A DNA stretch of 64,000 nt, taken from Pseudomonadota bacterium (GTDB lineage Bacteria; Pseudomonadota; Gammaproteobacteria; Burkholderiales; Burkholderiaceae_C). Position numbers and translations under genes: made by a program. Shown piece after piece: positions 45,551 through 52,941 of the stretch. Position 1 is the stretch's first letter. Every line of letters starts with the position of its first letter. The notes beneath the pieces were generated by a model. That model ran no database searches. It worked only from the letters and a program-made list of their open reading frames with translations, and was not told where the DNA came from. The DNA lies in assembly GCA_020161065.1 (NCBI GenBank), contig JAIUPH010000010.1, forward strand, positions 1-64,000, read 5' to 3'.

Positions 45551-45725
45551 CGCTTGTCTCCAGGTTGCTGAACGTGAGGCCCGTCAGTCTTGAGCTTGTG
45601 CGTGACGGCGCGGTGACGCAGGCCGCCACTGTCGGGCTGGCGGCCGCATTCATCCAATCCAAGTTCATGCACCCGTGTATTGAGGCAATCTATAGTTCGA
45701 CCGGGATAACACCGAGCGTGCCGTC
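45551..45725. promoter_or_regulatory. Divergent phnD/lysR control region
   Basis: ATTGAGGCAAT (45679-45689) is an interrupted palindrome (ATTG/CAAT around AGG), followed by CTATAG. It lies 37 bp before the regulator gene and about 130 bp before phnD, the usual place of a LysR recognition site. Just beyond it, GATAAC (45705-45710) could be the -10 of the lysR promoter. The region is visibly less GC-rich than its surroundings. Confidence 0.45.
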
Positions 45726-46589
45726 ATGCGCCTGACACAGTTGCGGTCCTTCCACGCGGTGGCCACCAGCGGCAGCTTCACCGCCGCGGCGCACAGCCTG
45801 CACGTCAGCCAGCCCACGGTGACCACGCAGGTCGGCCAGCTGGAGGCGCTGTACAAGGTGGAGCTGTTCCACCGCACCGGCCGCCGCGTGCGCCCCACCG
45901 AGGTGGGCGAGCGGCTGCTGCTGCTGTCGCGCCAGATCTTCGGGCTGGAGGCCGAGGCCGTGCAGTTGCTGCGCGAGACCGGCGAGCTGCGCTCGGGCCG
46001 CCTGCGCGTGGCCGCGGTCGGCCCTTCGCACGTGACGCGCATGCTGGTGGCCTTCAACCAGCGCTACCCGGGCGTGAAGGTGACGGTCAGCACCGGCAAT
46101 TCACAAGCGGTGCTGGACCGGCTGCTCGACTACAGCGCCGACGTCGGCGTGCTGGCGCAGGTGGCGCGCGACGGCCGCTTCGTCTCGGTGCCCTACAGCG
46201 AGCACCCGGTGGTGATCTTCTGCAACGCGGCGCACCGCTTCGCGCGGCGGCGCAGCATCCGCACCGCCGAGCTGCAGGGCGAGAAGCTGATCCTGCGCGA
46301 GCAGGGCTCGACCACGCGCAAGGCCATCGAGCAGGCGCTGCGCGACGCCGGCGTCGAGCCGCAGGTGGTGATGGAGGTGGCCAGCCGCGAGATCATCCGC
46401 GAGGCGGTGGTGCAGGGCGTCGGCGTGGCCGCCGTGTCGGAGGTGGAATACGTGCCCGGCGCCGGGCTGCACGCGGTGCGCATCAGCGATGCGCAGGTGC
46501 GCACCTACGCCCACGTGGTGTGCCTGGCCGAGCGGCGCGACATGCGCATCGTGCGCGCCTTCTTCGAGGTGATCGGCGCCGAGCCTTGA
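45726..46589 (+). CDS. LysR-type regulator of the phosphonate operon
   Basis: A 287-residue LysR regulator. The winged helix-turn-helix is MRLTQLRSFHAVATSGSFTA through HVSQPTVTTQVGQLEALYKV; the effector domain begins near RLRVAAVGPSHVTRML and contains VTVSTGNSQAVLDRLLDYSA. The S/T-rich HVSQPTVTTQV recognition helix and divergent position from phnD match the group described as associated with 2-aminoethylphosphonate catabolism. It presumably responds to a phosphonate intermediate and controls the operon at 31656-45550. Confidence 0.88.
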   Translation: MRLTQLRSFHAVATSGSFTAAAHSLHVSQPTVTTQVGQLEALYKVELFHRTGRRVRPTEVGERLLLLSRQIFGLEAEAVQLLRETGELRSGRLRVAAVGPSHVTRMLVAFNQRYPGVKVTVSTGNSQAVLDRLLDYSADVGVLAQVARDGRFVSVPYSEHPVVIFCNAAHRFARRRSIRTAELQGEKLILREQGSTTRKAIEQALRDAGVEPQVVMEVASREIIREAVVQGVGVAAVSEVEYVPGAGLHAVRISDAQVRTYAHVVCLAERRDMRIVRAFFEVIGAEP

Positions 46590-46603
46590 AGACCAGGGCT
46601 AAC

Positions 46604-46682
46604 GGATCGGGATCCGGATCCGGATCCGGGTTTCGCGGTCCGGATCGCGCCCTCCCGGCGGGACCGGGACCGGCCCGCCGGG
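46604..46682. repeat. GGATCC hexamer array and adjoining GC hairpin
   Basis: Between the convergent lysR and chemoreceptor genes lies GGATCG followed by three perfect tandem GGATCC units (46604-46627). Twenty-seven bases on, CCCGGCGGG (46654-46662) pairs with CCCGCCGGG (46674-46682) around an 11-nt loop. The hairpin may terminate both genes; there is no T tract. The array is self-complementary and could also fold. Confidence 0.7.
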
Positions 46683-46699
46683 CCGCAGGAGGCTAACCA

Positions 46700-48247
46700 T
46701 CAAGCCAGGCGGAAGACGGCCACCGCGTTGACCAGCTGCGCCGCCTGCGCGCGCAGGCTGTCGGCGGCCGCGGCGCTTTCCTCGACGAGGGCGGCGTTCT
46801 GCTGCGTCACCTGGTCCATCTGGCTGACGGCCTGGCCGATCTGCACGACGCCGTTGCTCTGCTCGCCGCTGGCGTGGCTGATCTCGGCGACGATCTCGCC
46901 GACGCGGCGGATCGCGCCCACCACCTCGCGCATGGTGCCGCCGGCTTCGTCGACCAGCGCGCTGCCTTGCTCCACCTGCTCGACGCTGTCGGTGATCAGC
47001 GTCTTGATCTCGCGCGCCGCCTCGGCCGCGCGCTGCGCCAGGCTGCGCACCTCGCCGGCCACGACGGCGAAGCCGCGGCCCTGCTCGCCGGCGCGCGCCG
47101 CTTCCACCGCGGCGTTGAGCGCCAGGATGTTGGTCTGGAAAGCGATGCCGTCGATGGTGCCGATGATGTCGGCGATGCGCCGGCTGCTGCCGTTGATGTC
47201 GGCCATCGTGCGCACCACGCGTTCCACCGCGTCGCCGCCGCGCTGCACCAGCGCCGAGGTCTCCTGCGCCAGGCGGTCGGCCTGGCGCGCGCTGTCGGCG
47301 TTGTGCTGCACGGTGGAGCCGAGCTGCTCCATCGACGCCGCCGTCTGCTGCAGCGCCGCGGCCTGTTCCTCGGTGCGCTGGCTGAGGTCCTGGTTGCCCT
47401 GCGCGATCTGCGAGCTGGCGCTGGCCACGCTCTCGGCGTTGCCGCGCACCACGCCCACCACGCCGGCCAGGCGCTGGTTCATGTCGGCCAGCGCTCGCAG
47501 CAGGTCGCCCACCTCGTCGCGCGACGGGGCGCCGATGGTGGCGCTGAGGTCGCCCTTGGCCACCGCCTGCGCCAGCGCCACCGCGCGGGCCACCGGCCGC
47601 GTGACGGAGCGCGCCATCAGCCAGGCCAGCACGCCGCCCAGCGCCAGCGCCGCCAGGCCGAGGCCGGTCACCCAGTAGATGGCGGTGCGCACGCCGCTGC
47701 GCACGGCTTGCGCGGCCTGGTCGGACTGCTCTTGCGCCATCTTGTCGATTTCCTTGATCTTGGCGACCAGCTGGTCGAGCAGCGGCGTCAGCTCGTTGAC
47801 GCTGCGCTCGCGCGCCTCGTCGGCCTTGCCCTCGGCCACGTTGCGGTCGACGCGCTGGAACGAGGCCACGTAGCGCTCGCGCAGGCTCACCAGCTCGGCC
47901 AGGCGCTGGCGCATCTCGGCCTGCGTGACCAGGCGGTCGAGCGTGCGCAGCTGCTCGGTGGCCGAGTTGCGGTTGACGGCGATGCGCTCGCGGATCACGC
48001 GCTGCCGCTCGGGCTGCTCGCTGATCAGCAGTTCCATCGTGCGCGCCGCGTTGGCGCGCGTCGCGGCCTCCAGGTCGGAGCTGGCGCGCGCGCGCACGAG
48101 GTCGACGCTCATCAACTGCTCGAGCATGGTGTCGGCCGAGCGGAAGTTGGCGATCGCCAGCGTGGTGATGCCGATCAGCAGCGCCAGCACGGCGCCGAAG
48201 CCCAGCGTCATGCGCGTGGCCAGCTTGAGGTTTTGGAGGGACTGCAT
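46700..48247 (-). CDS. Methyl-accepting chemotaxis protein
   Basis: A 515-residue chemoreceptor. A first membrane segment ([20 protein letters not shown]), a periplasmic four-helix-bundle ligand domain (about residues 35-190), a second membrane segment ([20 protein letters not shown]), HAMP, and a signalling domain whose hairpin tip is [20 protein letters not shown]. Adaptation-type Glu/Gln pairs flank the tip; no C-terminal NWETF-like pentapeptide for CheR is present. The ATG at 48247 is preferred over the longer frame to 48292 because GAGG lies four bases upstream. It is divergent from a PAS kinase. Confidence 0.92.
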   Translation of the reverse strand: MQSLQNLKLATRMTLGFGAVLALLIGITTLAIANFRSADTMLEQLMSVDLVRARASSDLEAATRANAARTMELLISEQPERQRVIRERIAVNRNSATEQLRTLDRLVTQAEMRQRLAELVSLRERYVASFQRVDRNVAEGKADEARERSVNELTPLLDQLVAKIKEIDKMAQEQSDQAAQAVRSGVRTAIYWVTGLGLAALALGGVLAWLMARSVTRPVARAVALAQAVAKGDLSATIGAPSRDEVGDLLRALADMNQRLAGVVGVVRGNAESVASASSQIAQGNQDLSQRTEEQAAALQQTAASMEQLGSTVQHNADSARQADRLAQETSALVQRGGDAVERVVRTMADINGSSRRIADIIGTIDGIAFQTNILALNAAVEAARAGEQGRGFAVVAGEVRSLAQRAAEAAREIKTLITDSVEQVEQGSALVDEAGGTMREVVGAIRRVGEIVAEISHASGEQSNGVVQIGQAVSQMDQVTQQNAALVEESAAAADSLRAQAAQLVNAVAVFRLA

Positions 48248-48521
48248 GGGGCCTCGGGGCGGATGCTTGGATGAATTCGATGTGCGCAGCATCGGCAGCG
48301 CCGCCGCCGGCTTGAATGCCGTCGCGCGACTTGTTGCACCAGATCAAACCGGCGCTGTCGTGAAGGCCGCCGCAGCCGTGGCGGCCGACCTCGTTGGGAT
48401 CCCGAGTTCTTGTTGAAAATCAAGATCCGGGCAAGATCCATGAAAGATCGGGCCCTTCCAATCCAGCCCGTCCGCCGCGATCGACTCGCGGCAGCCTTGC
48501 AGCTGTTGAACAAGGATGCGA
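48248..48521. promoter_or_regulatory. MCP/PAS-kinase divergent region with FNR-like boxes
   Basis: TTGTTGAAAATCAA (48410-48423) matches the FNR/Anr consensus TTGAT-N4-ATCAA in nine of ten defined bases. A second, weaker copy TTGCACCAGATCAA (48334-48347) matches eight. They lie about 100 and 175 bp from the kinase start and about 165 and 90 bp from the chemoreceptor start. No clear -10 elements were found. Confidence 0.5.
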
Positions 48522-50315
48522 ATGGAGTCATCGACGGATAAAGCGCAGGTCGCGGCGTTGCGCACCGCATTGCTGATCGGCGCCGCGTATTTCTTGTTCG
48601 GCGCGCTTTGGATCCTGCTTTCTGACGCGCTGCTCGAAGCGATGTCGACCGACGTTGCCTGGCTGATGGCGGCGCAGCGCCACAAGGGCATGGTCTACGT
48701 GATCGTCACCGCGCTGGCCCTGGTCTACTTCGTGAACCGCCGCTACCTGCGGCTGCTGGCCATGCAGCAGCGCCTGGCCGACAGCGACCTGCGCGTGCAC
48801 GACCTGTTCATGAACCACCCGCAGCCGATGTGGGTGTACGACATGGACAGCTACCGCTTCCTGCTCGTCAACGACGCCGCGGTGGCCGCCTACGGCTACC
48901 CGCGTGAGGTGTTCTTGACGATGACGGCGCGCGACATCCGCCTGCCCGAAGACGTGCCCTCGTTCGTGGCCGCGGCGCGGCTGCACGCGGTGGGCACCGG
49001 CTCGCCCGGCGTGTTCCGCCACCGCACGCACAGCGGCCGGCTGCTGCTGGCGCGCATCAGCGAGCACCGCGTGGTGCTGCAAGGCCGCCCGGCGATGATG
49101 GTGATGGCCGAAGACGTCACCGACGAGGTGACCCTGCACGACGCCGTGCAGCGCCAGCAGCGCCAGTTCCGGCAGTTGCACCAGAGCCTGGGCGAGGTGC
49201 TGTGGATGGCCACGCCCGACGGCGCCACCGTGCTGTACGTGAGCCCGGCGTTCGCCACGCTGTACGGCCGCAAGCCGGCCGAACTGATGGCCAACCCGCT
49301 GCTGTGGCGCGACTGCATACACCCCGACGACCGCGACCGCGTGCCCGACCTGGCCGGCGGCGCGCCGGGCATCGAGCAGGCCGACTGCGAGTACCGCATC
49401 GTCAGGCCCGACGGCAGCGTGCGCTGGATCCAGGACCGCCGGCGGCTGATCCGCGACGAGCGCGGCGAGGTCACGATGATGGGCGGCATCGCCGAGGACG
49501 TGAGCGCGCGCCGCGAGCGCGACGAGGCGCGCGACGAGATGCGCTCCAAGCTGCAGGCGATGGTGATCGAGCGCACGCGCGACCTGGAGCAGGCCAACAT
49601 CGAGCTGGAGGCCTTCTCGCGCACCGCGGCGCACGACCTGCGCAGCCCGCTCAACGGCATCGTCGGCATGAGCCAGCTGCTGCGCCTGCGCGCGGCGCCG
49701 GCGCTGGACGATGCCGGCCGCGGCTACCTCGAGCAGATCGAGCGCTCGGCGCGCGACATGGCCGCGCTGATCAACGACCTGCTGGCGCTGTCGCGCGCCG
49801 GCAGCGTGCCGCTGGACCGCAAGCTGGTGGACCTGGCGCCGCTGGCGCGCGGCCTGGTCGACGAGTTGCGCCTGCTGGAGCCGCAGCGCCGCGCGCGCGT
49901 GCGCATCCCCGAGCACATGCCGCTGTGCTGCGACGAGGGGCTGATGCGCTCGGTGCTGCAGAACCTGATCACCAACGCCTGGAAGTTCTCGTCGCGCAGC
50001 GACGAGACCGAGATCGCGCTGGCCATCGAGCGCGGCGAGCACGAGACCACGCTCACCGTCAGCGACCACGGCGCCGGCTTCGACGCCGGCGCCGCCGGCG
50101 CGCTGCTGCGGCCGTTCCAGCGCTTCCACTCGCAGGCGCAGTTCCAGGGCACCGGCCTGGGGCTGGTCACGTGCCAGCGCATCGCGCACCGCCACGGCGG
50201 CCGCCTGCTGCTGAAGTCGGCGCCCGGCCAGGGCACGCGCGTCTCGGTCGTGCTGCCGAATGCACGGGCCGATGGAGGTTCAACCATTGCGCCGCCGGCG
50301 GCGGCTGACGGCTGA
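48522..50315 (+). CDS. PAS-domain membrane histidine kinase
   Basis: A 597-residue kinase. Two membrane segments (TALLIGAAYFLFGALWILLS and GMVYVIVTALALVYFV) enclose a tiny periplasmic loop, then PAS 1 (MWVYDMDSYRFLLVNDAAV), PAS 2 with PAC (HPDDRDRV, RWIQDRRRLIRDERGEVTMM), a coiled coil, the dimerisation domain with His in RTAAHDLRSPLNGIVG, and an ATPase domain (LQNLITNAWKFSSRS, DHGAGFD, GTGLGLVTCQRI). There is no receiver or partner regulator next to it. ATG at 48522 has AAGGA five bases upstream and is preferred to 48516. It ends 2 bp before the convergent TonB-like gene. Confidence 0.9.
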   Translation: MESSTDKAQVAALRTALLIGAAYFLFGALWILLSDALLEAMSTDVAWLMAAQRHKGMVYVIVTALALVYFVNRRYLRLLAMQQRLADSDLRVHDLFMNHPQPMWVYDMDSYRFLLVNDAAVAAYGYPREVFLTMTARDIRLPEDVPSFVAAARLHAVGTGSPGVFRHRTHSGRLLLARISEHRVVLQGRPAMMVMAEDVTDEVTLHDAVQRQQRQFRQLHQSLGEVLWMATPDGATVLYVSPAFATLYGRKPAELMANPLLWRDCIHPDDRDRVPDLAGGAPGIEQADCEYRIVRPDGSVRWIQDRRRLIRDERGEVTMMGGIAEDVSARRERDEARDEMRSKLQAMVIERTRDLEQANIELEAFSRTAAHDLRSPLNGIVGMSQLLRLRAAPALDDAGRGYLEQIERSARDMAALINDLLALSRAGSVPLDRKLVDLAPLARGLVDELRLLEPQRRARVRIPEHMPLCCDEGLMRSVLQNLITNAWKFSSRSDETEIALAIERGEHETTLTVSDHGAGFDAGAAGALLRPFQRFHSQAQFQGTGLGLVTCQRIAHRHGGRLLLKSAPGQGTRVSVVLPNARADGGSTIAPPAAADG

Positions 50316-50317
50316 AT

Positions 50318-52147
50318 TCAGTACAGCCGGATGGCCGAGTCGAACTGCCAGGTGCGGCGGATTTCGATGACGTCGAAGTCCTGCGCCAGCGGCGGCGGGA
50401 ACGGCGGGAACGGCGCCAGGTTCTGCACGATCTGCCGGATCGCGGCGTCGATCTCGGCCACGCCGCTGGGCACGACGAAGGTGACCGACTCGATCGAGCC
50501 GTCGCGCCTGACGGCGACGGTGACGACCGGGTTCACGCGCATCTGGCGCGCCGCTTCGCGCAGCGGCTCGGCCGAGGCGTTGAACTGGATCTTGCGCGCC
50601 CAGGCCTCGGCGTACAGCACCAGTTCGGCATTGGGGTCGCTGCGGCCCAGCAGCCGGCCGCGCCGCGGGCTGCTCCACGAATAAGGCAGCTGGTTGGCGG
50701 GCGGGTTGGACGCGGCGGCGGCCGCCGCGATCGCATCACGACGCGCGGCTTCTTCGTCGAGCTGGCGGCCGATGGCGCGCTTGATCGCCTCGCGGCGGGC
50801 GTTGTCGGCGTCTTGTTGCGCGGCCTTGGCGCGGGCGGCTTCCTGGCGGGCGGCCTCTTGTCGGGCGGCTTCTTGACGGGCCGACTCTTGCCGACCCGCC
50901 TCTTGTCGAGCGGCTTCTTGTCGAGCGGCGTCTTGCCGGGCCGCTTCCTGCCGCGCCGCTGCTTCGCGGGCAGCGGCCACGCGCTCGGCCTCGCGGCGCT
51001 CGGCGTCGACGCGGGCCGCCTCCTGGCGCGCCGCCTCCACGCGGGCGGCTTCGAGACGTTCGGCTTCCAGCCGCGCCGCTTCCAGGCGCTGTGCGTCCAG
51101 GCGCGCGGCTTCCTGTCGTTCGGCCTGTTGCCGGGCCACGGCCAGCCGCGCCGCTTCCTTGCGTTCGGCTTCCTTGCGCTCCGCGTCCTGACGCTCGGCC
51201 TCGGCGCGTTCGGCCTGCGCGCGGGCGGCGTCCTGCTGCGCGGCCTTTTGTCGCTCGGCTTCCTCGCGGTCGGCTTGCTGTCGCGCGGCGGCCAGCTTGG
51301 CGGCTTCCTGGCGTTCGGCTTCCGGACGCTGGGCCGTCTGCTCGGCCGTGGCCCGTTCTGCTGCTTGTTGAGCTGCTTGTTCGGCTGCTTGTTCGGCGGC
51401 CCGCTCCGCCGCGATCCGCTCGGCCGCCGCCCGCTCGGCCTGCAAGCGCGCTGCCTCCACGCGTGCGGCTTCCACGCGTGCGGCTTCCTGCCGCTCAGCG
51501 GCCTGTCGCTCGGTTTCCAGCCGCCGAGCCTCGGCGGCAGCGGCCATGGGAGGCTCGTCGCCGTAGGGCGCGGGCGTCGGCTCGCTGGCCGCCGGGGCGG
51601 GCGGCGCTGCCGCGAGGGTGGGCGCCGCGGTCGCGGCCGCCGACGCTGCCGCGATTGCCGGCGGCGGTGCCGAAGCGGCGGCCGCCACGGGCGGCAGCGG
51701 GTCGTCGCGCCGCTCGACGGTGATCAGGTCGAGCGCCGGTTCGGGCTCGGCCACCGCGGTGTCGACGGGCGGCGGCTCGGCCAGCGGCGCCGTCGCGCGG
51801 CTTGGGACGATCGCCTCGGCGGTGGCCTCGGCGGTCGCCGCAGGCGGCGGCGCCTGGGCGTCGCGCGGTGCCGGATCCGCCGGTGACGGGGCGGGCAGTG
51901 GCGGCGGTGGCGGGTGCGCCGGGGAAGGCGGGGAAGGTAAAGAAGGCGGCCGCGCCGCCGGCGCCGCCGGCGGCGGCACGAGCACGATGCGCAGGTCGGG
52001 CGCCTCGGCGCGGCGCTCGCGCCAGGGGAAGTCGAGCCCCGGCAGGCCGAGCCCCTGGCCGCCGAAGGTCAGGCTGAGCAGCAGCGCATGCACCAGCAGC
52101 GACAGCAGCAGCGCCGGGGCCAGCCGCCGGCGGTCGGCAGCGTTCAC
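50318..52147 (-). CDS. TonB/TolA-like envelope protein with Ala-Arg-Gln-Glu repeats
   Basis: A 609-residue protein with TonB/TolA layout. One membrane segment (LAPALLLSLLVHALLLSLTF, residues 9-28), a Pro/Ala-rich segment (to about residue 205), a roughly 260-residue charged helix built of AR-, AE- and RQEAA-type five-residue units, and a C-terminal TonB-like domain (VNPVVTVAVRRDGSIESVTF, EIDAAIRQIVQNLAPFPPFP). The helix should span the periplasm. TolA itself has this plan, but no tolQRB genes are near. GTG at 52147 has GGAG upstream. It lies 90 bp downstream of kdpE on the same strand and may share that transcript. Confidence 0.78.
   Translation of the reverse strand: MNAADRRRLAPALLLSLLVHALLLSLTFGGQGLGLPGLDFPWRERRAEAPDLRIVLVPPPAAPAARPPSLPSPPSPAHPPPPPLPAPSPADPAPRDAQAPPPAATAEATAEAIVPSRATAPLAEPPPVDTAVAEPEPALDLITVERRDDPLPPVAAAASAPPPAIAAASAAATAAPTLAAAPPAPAASEPTPAPYGDEPPMAAAAEARRLETERQAAERQEAARVEAARVEAARLQAERAAAERIAAERAAEQAAEQAAQQAAERATAEQTAQRPEAERQEAAKLAAARQQADREEAERQKAAQQDAARAQAERAEAERQDAERKEAERKEAARLAVARQQAERQEAARLDAQRLEAARLEAERLEAARVEAARQEAARVDAERREAERVAAAREAAARQEAARQDAARQEAARQEAGRQESARQEAARQEAARQEAARAKAAQQDADNARREAIKRAIGRQLDEEAARRDAIAAAAAASNPPANQLPYSWSSPRRGRLLGRSDPNAELVLYAEAWARKIQFNASAEPLREAARQMRVNPVVTVAVRRDGSIESVTFVVPSGVAEIDAAIRQIVQNLAPFPPFPPPLAQDFDVIEIRRTWQFDSAIRLY
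50826..50975. repeat. 15-bp degenerate repeats encoding RQEAA units
   Basis: About eight to ten consecutive 15-bp units of the plus-strand form GCGGCTTCTTGTCGG (with third-position variation) encode the five-residue motif Ala-Arg-Gln-Glu/Asp-Ala in the TonB/TolA-like gene. The variation is mostly at synonymous positions. Confidence 0.75.
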
Positions 52148-52237
52148 GCGGGCTCCGTCTTGAAGGCCGCGCCGCCCGATCGCATCAACAGCAGGAATCC
52201 GTTCTTGAGCCGCACCGCGGGCATTGTCGCCCGGGAC

Positions 52238-52930
52238 TCAGGGCCTGAAGCGGTAGCCGATGCCGGCCTCGGTCAGCAGGTGCCGCGGCTGCGAGGCGTC
52301 GTCCTCGACCTTCTTGCGCAGGTTGGCCATGTGCACGCGCACGTAGTGCGTGTCGTCGGCATGGCCCGGCCCCCAGACGGCCTTGAGCAACTGCTGGTGC
52401 GTGACCACGCGGTCGGGCTGCGCGGCCAGGTGGGTCAGCAGCCGGTATTCGATCGGCGTCAGGTGCAGCGGCTCGCCGCCGCGCTGCACCACGCGGCGCG
52501 CCAAGTCCACGCTCACCGCGCCGAAGCGCAGCTCCGGCTCGGCCGCCGACGGCGTGGCCAGCGCCTGGCGCCGCAACTGCGCGCGCACGCGCGCCAGCAG
52601 CTCGCCGGCGCCGAAGGGCTTGACGAGGTAGTCGTCGGCGCCGGCGTCGAGCGCGGCGATCTTGTCGGCCTCGCCGCTGCGCGCCGAGAGCACGATCACC
52701 GGCGCCGCCGACCAGGTGCGCAGCTCGCGGATCAGCGCCACGCCGTCGCCATCGGGCAGCCCGAGGTCGACGATGGCCAGCTCCGGCCGCCGGCTGCCGG
52801 CTTCGATCAGCCCGCGCTGCAGCGTCGCGGCCTCGAACACCTCGTGCCCCTCGCTGGCCAGCGCGAGCCGCAGAAAGCGGCGGATGTCGGGCTCGTCCTC
52901 GACCACCAGGATGCGGGCGCGCAGTTCCAT
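52238..52930 (-). CDS. kdpE: Potassium-responsive regulator KdpE
   Basis: A 230-residue OmpR-family regulator. Receiver: VVEDEPD (acidic pair), phosphoacceptor Asp55 in LAIVDLGLPDGDG, and YLVKPFGAGELLARVRAQLR. The C-terminal winged helix shows LTPIEYRLLTHLAAQPDRVV, HTHYVRVHMANLRKK-like DDTHYVRVHMANLRKKVE and GIGYRF. It activates the kdp operon upon phosphorylation by KdpD, whose gene ends 11 bp upstream. Confidence 0.94.
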   Translation of the reverse strand: MELRARILVVEDEPDIRRFLRLALASEGHEVFEAATLQRGLIEAGSRRPELAIVDLGLPDGDGVALIRELRTWSAAPVIVLSARSGEADKIAALDAGADDYLVKPFGAGELLARVRAQLRRQALATPSAAEPELRFGAVSVDLARRVVQRGGEPLHLTPIEYRLLTHLAAQPDRVVTHQQLLKAVWGPGHADDTHYVRVHMANLRKKVEDDASQPRHLLTEAGIGYRFRP

Positions 52931-52941
52931 GGATCGTGATG

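Noticed and set aside
46599-46699. C-terminal extension of the chemoreceptor reading through to 46599
   Set aside because: That frame differs from the receptor frame; the receptor stops at 46700 and the rest is repeat and hairpin sequence.
48528-50195. 555-codon minus-strand frame opposite the PAS kinase
   Set aside because: Composition dominated by Arg, Gln, His and Val with no domain; the kinase motifs are on the plus strand.
50826-50975. Possible CRISPR-like repeat array
   Set aside because: The 15-bp units have no spacers, keep the reading frame and encode a protein repeat.
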